From Hyphomicrobiales bacterium (lineage in GTDB: Bacteria; Pseudomonadota; Alphaproteobacteria; Rhizobiales; S144-23): a stretch of 5,638 nucleotides of DNA. The position numbers and the translations under genes are program-made. Positions within the stretch are counted from its first letter, which is position 1. Each line of letters starts with the position of its first letter. Location: positions 1 to 5,638 of the forward strand of contig WGBL01000192.1 of the NCBI GenBank assembly GCA_015494375.1, read 5' to 3'. Positions 1-5,530 of this stretch are shown piece after piece. The notes beneath the pieces are model-generated. The model searched no databases and was not told the DNA's origin. It saw only the letters and a program-made list of their open reading frames with translations.

Positions 1-28
1 GTCCACGACCTCGGGGGGCCGTGACCAT
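1..28 (-). CDS. Possible 5' end of a divergent gene leaving the window (product unknown)
   Basis: On the minus strand an ATG at 28-26 follows AAGGGG with a spacing of about 5 nt, which is a reasonable ribosome binding site. The same frame has a TAA at 58-56, so this is the first ATG after a stop. Only nine codons are visible (MVTAPRGRG), too few to recognise a product. In several Hyphomicrobiales a dihydroorotase-like amidohydrolase gene lies divergently from ygfZ, and this could be its start, but that is inference from neighbourhood only. An equally simple alternative is that a plus-strand gene ends at the TGA at 22-24, or that the edge is non-coding. Confidence 0.25.
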
Positions 29-217
29 CAGCGCCCCTTGCGATTGAGAAATGGGTTACGTAAGTGTGGGCTGGAATGCAACAGCGTCCCGTACACAAAG
101 TTTGGCAGCATGTTTACCCGTGATGACACCACGCGACTTGCCTGCAAGCGCCTTGCCTTGCGGCACGATGCGGGCTTGATGCAGCCTTGAGGTTGTCTTG
201 CAACCAGGGAACGAGCG
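29..217. promoter_or_regulatory. Leader region of ygfZ, possibly a divergent promoter region
   Basis: About 190 bp with no convincing gene and lower GC content than the coding regions around it. It holds a perfect 8-bp palindrome TTACGTAA at 56-63, an inverted repeat CTTGC-CT-GCAAG at 137-148, and a hairpin at 191-205 (GGTTG stem, 5-nt loop, CAACC) just upstream of the ygfZ ribosome binding site. I could not place a convincing -35/-10 pair. The position before ygfZ makes a promoter for that gene likely; a second promoter reading left is only possible if the gene at the left edge is real. Confidence 0.4.
206..210 (+). promoter_or_regulatory. Ribosome binding site of ygfZ
   Basis: AGGGA lies 7 nt before the ATG at 218. 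It directly follows the 5-bp hairpin at 191-205. It supports the ATG at 218 as the start; no better placed start codon with a Shine-Dalgarno-like sequence is seen nearby. Confidence 0.65.
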
Positions 218-1279
218 ATGACCTCCGCAAAATGCGCCTTGCTTGACGATCGCGCCGTGCTGCGCCTTTCGGGAGCGGATGTCGAGAGCTTCCTGCAGGG
301 GCTGGTGAGCAACGATGTCCGCGGGCTTGGTGCCGGCGAGGCCCGCTTTGCTGGGCTCTTGAGCCCCCAAGGCAAGATCATGTTCGAATTCTTTGTCGTG
401 GGCGCGCCTGATGGCGATGGCTTTTTGCTCGAGGCCGGCAGGGAAACGCTCGACGAGCTCATCAAGCGGCTCACGTTTTACCGGCTGCGGGCCAAGGTCG
501 ACATTGCCGATCTGGCCGCAAGCCATGCGGTCGGCGCCGTCTGGCGCGAGGACGGCGCGCAACATGGCGCCGGGGAGGGCGCACAGAATGGCAGCCAGGG
601 CAGCCAGGATGGTGCTGCCATCGGAGAGAAGGCGCCCGAGATCACGCAAGAAAGTGCCGAAGACAATGGGGCCGCCGGGACAGGCGCCGACTTGCCGGGC
701 GCCATGCGCGATGAGCTGGCGGAGAGAGGGGCCATCGTCTATCACGACCCGCGCCTGTCGGGGCTCGGCTGGCGCTTTATCGCCGCGCGCGACGGCTTGG
801 ACGACTGCAAGGCGCTCAAGCCCGCCGTGACGAGCGAGGCCTATCACGCCCATCGTCTGGCGCTTTTTGTGCCCGAAGGCGGTAAGGACTATCCGTTGGG
901 TGACACGTTTCCTCATGAGGCCTGCTATGACCAACTCTCAGGCGTATCACTCAACAAGGGCTGCTATGTCGGCCAGGAGGTGGTCTCGCGCATGGCCCAC
1001 CGCGGCACCGCCCGCAAGCGCTGCATCGGCTTTGAGGCCGCCAAGGCCCCACTCCCTGAAGCCGGCGCCGAGATCGTTGCCGGCGGAGTGCCCATCGGGC
1101 GGCTGGGCTCGTCCCATGGCCGGCGGGCGATGGGCCTCGTCCGCCTCGATCGCCTCGCAAAGGCCCTTGCAGCAGGCGACCGCCCCAGCGCCGGTGGCAT
1201 TGCCCTCGATCCGCAAAAGCCCCTCTGGGCCGATTTCGAGGTGCCCGCCCCGAGCGCGGAAGCGGCACAAGAGCCATGA
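218..1279 (+). CDS. ygfZ: YgfZ/IBA57-family folate-binding protein, Fe-S cluster maturation
   Basis: The 353-residue product belongs to the YgfZ family (COG0354), related to the T-protein of glycine cleavage. Family members bind folate in the cytoplasm and help make or repair [4Fe-4S] enzymes such as the tRNA methylthiolase MiaB; the mitochondrial counterpart is IBA57. The key evidence is the family signature KGCYVGQE at residues 247-254 with the conserved cysteine C249, followed by a basic stretch (SRMAHRGTARKR). The N-terminal domain (about 1-109) has the usual pattern, with LQGLVSNDV near residues 26-34 and a LLSPQGKI segment. The C-terminal barrel runs to about residue 340. Alphaproteobacterial members are usually about 280-300 residues. 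The excess here is a Gly/Ala/Gln/Ser-rich linker at about residues 110-168, before the conserved YHDPRL (175-180). The gene stands alone and converges on mfd. The family assignment is secure; the exact Fe-S client proteins cannot be read from the sequence. Confidence 0.95.
   Translation: MTSAKCALLDDRAVLRLSGADVESFLQGLVSNDVRGLGAGEARFAGLLSPQGKIMFEFFVVGAPDGDGFLLEAGRETLDELIKRLTFYRLRAKVDIADLAASHAVGAVWREDGAQHGAGEGAQNGSQGSQDGAAIGEKAPEITQESAEDNGAAGTGADLPGAMRDELAERGAIVYHDPRLSGLGWRFIAARDGLDDCKALKPAVTSEAYHAHRLALFVPEGGKDYPLGDTFPHEACYDQLSGVSLNKGCYVGQEVVSRMAHRGTARKRCIGFEAAKAPLPEAGAEIVAGGVPIGRLGSSHGRRAMGLVRLDRLAKALAAGDRPSAGGIALDPQKPLWADFEVPAPSAEAAQEP
545..721 (+). other. Low-complexity linker insertion inside ygfZ
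   Basis: This part of ygfZ encodes a linker of about 59 residues rich in Gly, Ala, Gln, Ser and acidic residues (for example GAQHGAGEGAQNGSQGSQDG) between the N-terminal folate-binding domain and the segment starting YHDPRL. A perfect 9-bp tandem duplication, GGCAGCCAG twice, lies at 590-607, which suggests growth by replication slippage. The reading frame stays open and both flanking domains look intact, so the gene is probably functional. The limits are approximate, set by where the family-like sequence stops and resumes. Confidence 0.6.
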
Positions 1280-1299
1280 CGTGAACAGGCGGCAGATCG

Positions 1300-1347
1300 G
1301 AAACCAGAAGCCGAAAGCCAGAAACCAGAAGCCAGAAACCAGAAGGG
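1300..1347. repeat. Degenerate heptad tandem repeat (GAAACCA/GAAGCCA type)
   Basis: Starting 20 bp after the ygfZ stop, about seven units of 6-8 bp follow one another: GAAACCA, GAAGCC, GAAAGCCA, GAAACCA, GAAGCCA, GAAACCA, GAAGGG. The array is purine-rich on the plus strand, unlike the GC-rich coding sequence around it. The two middle GAAACCA/GAAGCCA pairs show a 14-bp higher-order period. Translated on either strand it gives spurious repetitive peptides (NQKPET-like or FWLLVSG-like), not a real protein. Such short heptad arrays occur between genes in various bacteria; no function can be assigned from the sequence. Confidence 0.85.
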
Positions 1348-1362
1348 AGGCGCGGCGCGCGG

Positions 1363-1444
1363 CGTTGTCGTCCCCGAAATCCCGCGGCCGCAAGGGGCGC
1401 CATCTTGTGCGGCTTTTCTCGGTGGGATGTCGGGGACGACAACG
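1363..1444. repeat. 82-bp near-perfect palindrome between convergent genes
   Basis: The arms at 1363-1383 and 1424-1444 are each 21 bp and are inverted complements at 20 of 21 positions; the only mismatch is A1378 against G1429. Each arm contains the core GTTGTCGTCCCCGA or its complement. The 40-nt centre holds a NotI-type palindrome GCGGCCGC (1384-1391), GGCGCC (1396-1401) and a further hairpin. It lies between the 3' ends of ygfZ and mfd, so both transcripts could fold it into a long hairpin. No T-tract follows either outer arm, so the outer stem is not a classic intrinsic terminator. It may be a dispersed intergenic palindromic element or a bidirectional transcript-end or RNA-stability structure. 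No target-site duplication is visible. Confidence 0.9.
1387..1418 (+). terminator. Possible intrinsic terminator of ygfZ, nested in the palindrome
   Basis: GCCGC (1387-1391) pairs with GCGGC (1409-1413), continuing with AAG (1392-1394) against CTT (1404-1406) across a 2-nt bulge, and TTTTC follows at 1414-1418. This is a short GC-rich hairpin plus T-run on the plus strand about 108 nt after the ygfZ stop. The T-run is short, and the hairpin could coexist or compete with the larger 82-bp stem. No equivalent T-run exists for the minus strand, so it would serve ygfZ only. Confidence 0.35.
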
Positions 1445-1525
1445 GAGGGCCGGAGGGCCGCGCACTCGGATATCCGGCTTTCGGCTCCCAAGGGCGCCGC
1501 GCTTTGAGGGTGCAATGCGAGACGC

Positions 1526-4500
1526 TCAAGAGGATGCCCGTGCTGCCTCGGCCATGGCGGCGAGTTCGCGCACCAGATTGCGAGCACCGTCGATGCGGGC
1601 GCCGATCTGGCCCCAGTCGGCCTTTTTGACAAGCGTCATGTCGGGCCTGAGGCGCAGTGTGCCGGCGCTCTTGCTGACGTGCTCAAGGAGCGCATCGGGA
1701 TTGGCAAAACTGTTGTTGCGAAAAGCGAGCACGGCCCCCTTGGGACCCGCCTCGACCTTGGCCACATTGGCGCGCCGGCAGAGCGCCTTGATCTCGACCA
1801 CCTCGAGCAGATGCCGAACCTCGGCGGGCAGCGGGCCGAAGCGGTCCTCGAGCTCCTCGGCGAGGGCATCGATCTCGGCCCGGCTCGAGAGCGTCGAGAG
1901 CCGCCGATAAAGCGCCAATCGGATCTGCAGGTCCGCGACATAGCCCTCGGGAATGAGAACCGCCGCACCGAGCGAGATCTGGGGCGACCACTGCTCCTCG
2001 ATCTCGCCTCCGCCGTCGCCACGGAGCGCCGCCACCTGCTCCTCGAGCATCGACTGATAGAGCTCGAAGCCCACCTCGCGGATGTGGCCCGACTGCTCCT
2101 CGCCCAAGAGGTTGCCGGCGCCGCGAATGTCGAGATCGTGAGTGGCCAAACGGAACCCCGCCCCGAGTGCATCGAGCGAGCGCAGCACCTTGAGGCGCTT
2201 GCTCGCCGCCTCGGTCAGGCGCTTGTTGGGGGGCACCGTGAAATAGGCATAGGCGCGCGCCTTGGCACGCCCGACACGGCCGCGGAGCTGATGGAGCTGG
2301 GCCAGGCCGAAGCGGTCGGCGCGATGGACTATGAGGGTGTTGGCGCGCGGAATATCGAGCCCCGACTCCACGATCGCCGTTGACACCAGCACATCATATT
2401 CGCCGTCATAGAAGGCGTTCATGATGTCGTCGAGCCGGCCCGCCGCCAATTGCCCATGGGCAACAGCAAACTTCAGCTCGGGCACCACCTCGCGCAAGAA
2501 GCGCTCGATCTCCTCGAGATCGGCGATCCGCGGCGCGACATAGAAGCTTTGCCCGCCGCGATAGCGCTCGCGCAGAAGCGCCTCGCGCAAGATCACCGGA
2601 TCGACCGGCATCACATAGCTGCGCACCGCCAGGCGGTCGAGCGGCGGGGTTGTTATGAGCGAAATCTCGCGCACGCCCGAAAGCGCGAGCTCGAGCGTGC
2701 GCGGAATGGGTGTCGCCGTCATGGTCAGCACATGGACCTCCTCGCGCAAGCGCTTGATGCGCTCCTTGTGGCGGACGCCGAAATGCTGTTCCTCGTCGAT
2801 GATGAGGAGGCCGAGGTCGGCGAACCTGACCGACTTGGTGAGCAGCGCATGGGTGCCGATGACGATGTCGATGGAGCCGTCGGCAAGGCCCGCCTTGGTG
2901 GCGGCAAGCTCCTTGGCGCCGACAAGCCGGGAGGCCTGAGCGATCCTGACCGGATAGCCGGCAAAGCGCTCGCGGAATGTCTTGGTGTGCTGGCGCGCGA
3001 GCAATGTGGTGGGCACCACAACGGCCACCTGCTTGGCATTCATGGCCGCAACAAAGGCGGCCCTGAGCGCAAGCTCAGTTTTGCCGAACCCCACATCGCC
3101 GCAAATGAGCCGATCCATGGGCCGGCCGCTGGCGAGATCGGCGAGCACCTCGTCGAGCGCCGAAAGCTGGTCGTCCGTCTCCTCATGGGGGAAGCGGGCC
3201 GAGAACTCGGCGAGCAGCCCGGGGTCGACCTCAAGCACCGGGGCCCGTTTCAACTGTCGCTTGGCGGCAACCGCAATCAGCTCGGCGGCAATGTCGCGGA
3301 TGCGCTTTTTCAGCCGCGCCTTGCGCGCCTGCCAGGCGGCGCTGCCGAGCCGGTCGAGCTCGGCGCCCGCCTCGTCCGAGCCATAGCGCGACAGGAGCTC
3401 AATATTCTCGACCGGCAGATAGAGCCGGTCCTCGCCGCGATAGACGAGCTCGAGGCAGTCGTGGGGCGCGCCTGCCGCCTCGATGGTCTTGAGACCGGCG
3501 AAGCGGGCGATGCCATGATCGGCATGCACCACAAGGTCGCCGACGCTGAGGCTCGCCACCTCGCGAAGGACGTCGGCCGCCTTGCGCCGCTCGCTGCGCG
3601 GGCGGACGAAGCGATCGCCAAGGATGTCCTGCTCGGCGATGATGGCGAAGTCGTCGGTCACAAAGCCAGCCTCGAGCCCGAGAATGGCGAAGGCGGCCGT
3701 CTGCATAGAAAGAGCGCAGGCCTCGGCCCAGCTCCCCACCTCGGCCGTATTGCGAAGGCCGTGCTCGCCAAGCAGCTTGAGCAGGCGGGCGCGGGCGCCG
3801 GGCGTCCAGGCGGCAACGACCACACGCTTGCCGGCCTTCTGCAAAGCGGTGATGTGATTGACGACCTCGTCGAAAATCCTGGCGCCTTCGCCCATTTGCG
3901 CAAAGCGCCGGCCCGGCCGCCCACCGAGCGTGGGGCTAGTGGCGCTGTCAGCAAGGCCAACGGCGCCTTGGGGCGCTCCGTCGATCGGAGGCCTTTCACG
4001 ATCATAAGGCGAAAGCTCGCGCACCACATGGCCTTCGAGGGCCGCAGCCAAATCCGCCTCGCTCAGAAAGAGCATCTCGGGCGGCACCGGATTATAGGGC
4101 GGGGCGCCAAACGCCTTTTGTTCAAGTGCCTCACTGCGGGCCTCATAGTGTTCGGCGATCTGCCGGGTGCGCTCGAGGATGGCCTCGCGGGCGAGATGAT
4201 CGAATGAGACCGCCAACGGCCTCTCGCACGCGCCGAGATAATCGAAGAGCGTCTCGAGCCCGTCGTGGAAAAGCGGCAGCCAGTGCTCCATGCCCGCCGC
4301 GCGGCCGCCGCCGCTGATCGCCTCATAGAGCGGATCGGCGCCTGTCACGGGGCCGAACAGCGCCACATAGCGCTGTCGGAAGGCGGCGCGCGCCTTCTCA
4401 GAAAGATCGACCTCGGTGACGGGCAGCACCACCAGCCGATTGATCCGCCCGCTCGAGCGCTGCGTCTCGGGCTCGAACTGGCGGATGGTCTCGATGGTAT

Positions 4501-5236
4501 CGCCGAAAAAGTCGAGCCGCACCGGCTTGGTGCGGCCCGGCGGGAAGAGGTCGAGTATGCCGCCGCGCACCGCATACTCGCCCGCCTCCATGACGGCACC
4601 GGTGCGGACATAGCCATGGGCCTCGAGCCAGCGGCCGAGCCGTGCCATGTCGGCGTGCTGGCCGGGCGCCAGGCGGCGGATGCCGCGCTTGATGAAGGCG
4701 CGCGGCACGAGGCGCTGCATGACGGCATTGACGGTGGTGAGCACAATCGTCGGCTTGCGCGCCTTGCCGGCGGCGAGCCGGGCCAGTGCGCTCATGCGCT
4801 TTGCGACAATCCCGGCATGGGGCGAGACCCGATCATAGGGCACGCAGTCCCAGGCCGGCAGTGCGATGACGGCCACATCGGGGGCGAAGAAGCCGAGCGC
4901 CTGGGTGAGCTCGGCAAGGCGCCGGTCGTCGCGGGCAATATGGAGTATGCGCCCGCCGCCACGGTCGGCATCGGCCACGGGCTTGTGCGCGCGGGCGAGC
5001 TCGGCAAGAAAGAGCGCATCAAGCCCCTCGGGCAGGCCGTCGATGCGCTCGGCGGTAATGGCCGGGGGCGCAGCGCCGTCGCTGTTCCAGTGAAAGTGCG
5101 CGCCTGCCCCCTGCGGCGGCATCGTGGGCGCCGCGCTCTTGCTTGCTGCCCGGCCCTCACTCAGGGAGCGCTCGCTCGCGGGACGCTCGCTTGGGGCGCG
5201 CTCGTTTGGGGGGCGCTCATTGGGGGTCGAGGCCAT
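1526..5236 (-). CDS. mfd: Transcription-repair coupling factor Mfd
   Basis: Mfd is a cytoplasmic ATP-driven DNA translocase that removes RNA polymerase stalled at lesions and recruits UvrA for nucleotide excision repair. The 1236-residue product has all expected parts. A UvrB-like N-terminal module includes LPAWDCVPYDRVSPH from residue 126. The RNA polymerase-interacting domain begins near VGDLVVHADHG (565-575). The helicase core has Walker A GDVGFGKT (713-720), DEEQ (814-817), TATPIPRT (840-847) and QLRGRVGR (983-990). The translocation motif RGAGNLLG starts at 1038, and the C-terminal TRCF domain lies at about 1090-1190. No motif is missing. Homologues are usually about 1150-1175 residues. 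The extra length is a repetitive N-terminal tail of about 50 residues and a Pro/Gly/Ala-rich linker near 405-440. I chose the ATG at 5236 because AGAGAG lies 4 nt upstream; an in-frame TTG at 5284 would sit deeper within sdhE and is less likely. The start overlaps the 3' end of sdhE by 20 bp, pointing to co-transcription. Confidence 0.97.
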   Translation of the reverse strand: MASTPNERPPNERAPSERPASERSLSEGRAASKSAAPTMPPQGAGAHFHWNSDGAAPPAITAERIDGLPEGLDALFLAELARAHKPVADADRGGGRILHIARDDRRLAELTQALGFFAPDVAVIALPAWDCVPYDRVSPHAGIVAKRMSALARLAAGKARKPTIVLTTVNAVMQRLVPRAFIKRGIRRLAPGQHADMARLGRWLEAHGYVRTGAVMEAGEYAVRGGILDLFPPGRTKPVRLDFFGDTIETIRQFEPETQRSSGRINRLVVLPVTEVDLSEKARAAFRQRYVALFGPVTGADPLYEAISGGGRAAGMEHWLPLFHDGLETLFDYLGACERPLAVSFDHLAREAILERTRQIAEHYEARSEALEQKAFGAPPYNPVPPEMLFLSEADLAAALEGHVVRELSPYDRERPPIDGAPQGAVGLADSATSPTLGGRPGRRFAQMGEGARIFDEVVNHITALQKAGKRVVVAAWTPGARARLLKLLGEHGLRNTAEVGSWAEACALSMQTAAFAILGLEAGFVTDDFAIIAEQDILGDRFVRPRSERRKAADVLREVASLSVGDLVVHADHGIARFAGLKTIEAAGAPHDCLELVYRGEDRLYLPVENIELLSRYGSDEAGAELDRLGSAAWQARKARLKKRIRDIAAELIAVAAKRQLKRAPVLEVDPGLLAEFSARFPHEETDDQLSALDEVLADLASGRPMDRLICGDVGFGKTELALRAAFVAAMNAKQVAVVVPTTLLARQHTKTFRERFAGYPVRIAQASRLVGAKELAATKAGLADGSIDIVIGTHALLTKSVRFADLGLLIIDEEQHFGVRHKERIKRLREEVHVLTMTATPIPRTLELALSGVREISLITTPPLDRLAVRSYVMPVDPVILREALLRERYRGGQSFYVAPRIADLEEIERFLREVVPELKFAVAHGQLAAGRLDDIMNAFYDGEYDVLVSTAIVESGLDIPRANTLIVHRADRFGLAQLHQLRGRVGRAKARAYAYFTVPPNKRLTEAASKRLKVLRSLDALGAGFRLATHDLDIRGAGNLLGEEQSGHIREVGFELYQSMLEEQVAALRGDGGGEIEEQWSPQISLGAAVLIPEGYVADLQIRLALYRRLSTLSSRAEIDALAEELEDRFGPLPAEVRHLLEVVEIKALCRRANVAKVEAGPKGAVLAFRNNSFANPDALLEHVSKSAGTLRLRPDMTLVKKADWGQIGARIDGARNLVRELAAMAEAARASS
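5147..5221 (-). repeat. 15-bp tandem repeat at the 5' end of mfd
   Basis: Just after codon 5 of mfd, five consecutive 15-bp units encode NERPP, NERAP, SERPA, SERSL and SEGRA. The Asn/Ser-Glu-Arg core is kept in four units and changes to Ser-Glu-Gly in the last. The unit length is a multiple of three, so gain or loss of units keeps the frame. The first unit overlaps the sdhE stop codon (5217-5219). The repeat makes a charged, proline-rich, probably disordered tail ahead of the UvrB-like module, which is not part of the conserved Mfd fold. Confidence 0.8.
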
Positions 5237-5516
5237 GGAACTCTCTAATCTCGCGGATGAGCCCGCGCTGGTCGGCGCGCGCAATACCCTGTGGCGCCAT
5301 CAGCGCGGCATGGAGCTCGGGGTCCGGCAGCGCCAGAAGCGCCTCGAACAGAGCCAAATCGGCGGCCTCCATCGTCGGCACGCGCGCATCGGCGAAACGG
5401 CCCATGAGCCAGTCGAGCTCCTTGGTCCCGCGATGGTTGGCGCGATAGTGGGCGCGCTTGCGGCGACGCTCGAGTGCGCCCGCACTCTCGTCCGTCTTGC
5501 TCGTGGCGCCATACAT
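5217..5516 (-). CDS. sdhE: Succinate dehydrogenase FAD assembly factor SdhE
   Basis: The 99-residue product belongs to the SdhE family (COG2938; Sdh5/SDHAF2 in mitochondria, formerly YgfY/CptB). These small helical cytoplasmic proteins promote covalent attachment of FAD to the SdhA subunit of succinate dehydrogenase, and in some bacteria to fumarate reductase. The diagnostic RGxxE motif is present as RGTKE at residues 29-33, within RRKRAHYRANHRGTKELDW, followed by the usual LMGRFAD helix and the LALPDPELH segment. Length matches the family. I chose the ATG at 5516 because AAGAGGA (5530-5524) lies 7 nt upstream. In-frame ATGs at 5534 and 5543 would add 6 or 9 residues but have poorer ribosome binding sites. 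The stop lies within mfd, whose start is 20 bp inside this gene, as expected for an operon. An older literature name, CptB, reflects a proposed antitoxin role; the RGxxE motif favours the flavinylation role. Confidence 0.94.
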   Translation of the reverse strand: MYGATSKTDESAGALERRRKRAHYRANHRGTKELDWLMGRFADARVPTMEAADLALFEALLALPDPELHAALMAPQGIARADQRGLIREIREFHGLDPQ

Positions 5517-5530
5517 GAGGTTTTCCTCTT
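5517..5530 (-). promoter_or_regulatory. Ribosome binding site of sdhE, within a small hairpin
   Basis: On the minus strand AAGAGGA (5530-5524) precedes the ATG at 5516 by 7 nt and decides the start choice. The GAGG core (5528-5525) can pair with CCTC (5520-5517) across an AAAA loop, giving a 4-bp hairpin immediately before the start codon that could partly mask the site. The stem is short, so any effect on translation is speculative. Confidence 0.5.

Larger units (their letters stand above)
1309..1486. repeat. Outer 11-bp inverted repeat enclosing the palindrome
   Basis: AGCCGAAAGCC at 1309-1319, inside the heptad array, is exactly the reverse complement of GGCTTTCGGCT at 1476-1486. The two arms enclose the 82-bp palindrome with nearly the same centre (about 1398 against 1404). 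Within the interval there is also a tandem CGGAGGGC duplication at 1443-1458 and a 10-bp palindrome CGGATATCCG at 1467-1476. The arms may mark the ends of a small non-coding element or extend the folded RNA, but an 11-bp match in GC-rich DNA could also be chance. Confidence 0.45.

Noticed and set aside
56..934. A 292-codon minus-strand open frame opposite ygfZ.
   Set aside because: It is antisense to the YgfZ coding frame, which has a clear family signature. The minus-strand translation is not recognisable.
1300..1347. The repeat array as a CRISPR.
   Set aside because: Units are 6-8 bp with no spacers, far from the length and regularity of CRISPR repeats.
1405..1629. A 74-codon plus-strand open frame in the intergenic region.
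   Set aside because: It begins inside the palindrome, ends inside mfd antisense, and has no ribosome binding site or recognisable content.
951..1632. Several minus-strand open frames with FWLLVSGF-like hydrophobic stretches, resembling a small membrane protein.
   Set aside because: The hydrophobic stretch is only the translation of the GAAACCA/GAAGCCA repeat on the opposite strand.
867..1910. A 347-codon plus-strand open frame running from ygfZ across the intergenic region into mfd.
   Set aside because: It crosses the heptad repeats and palindrome and overlaps two real genes in other frames; its translation is Arg/Ser/Ala-rich shadow sequence.
2450..4207. A 585-codon open frame on the plus strand, opposite mfd.
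   Set aside because: It lies wholly antisense to the conserved Mfd domains. Long antisense open frames are expected in GC-rich genes with strong third-position bias. Its translation shows no recognisable domain.
4265..5248. A 327-codon open frame on the plus strand, opposite the mfd 5' half.
   Set aside because: Antisense to the mfd N-terminal region; its repetitive C-terminus is only the mirror of the 15-bp repeat.
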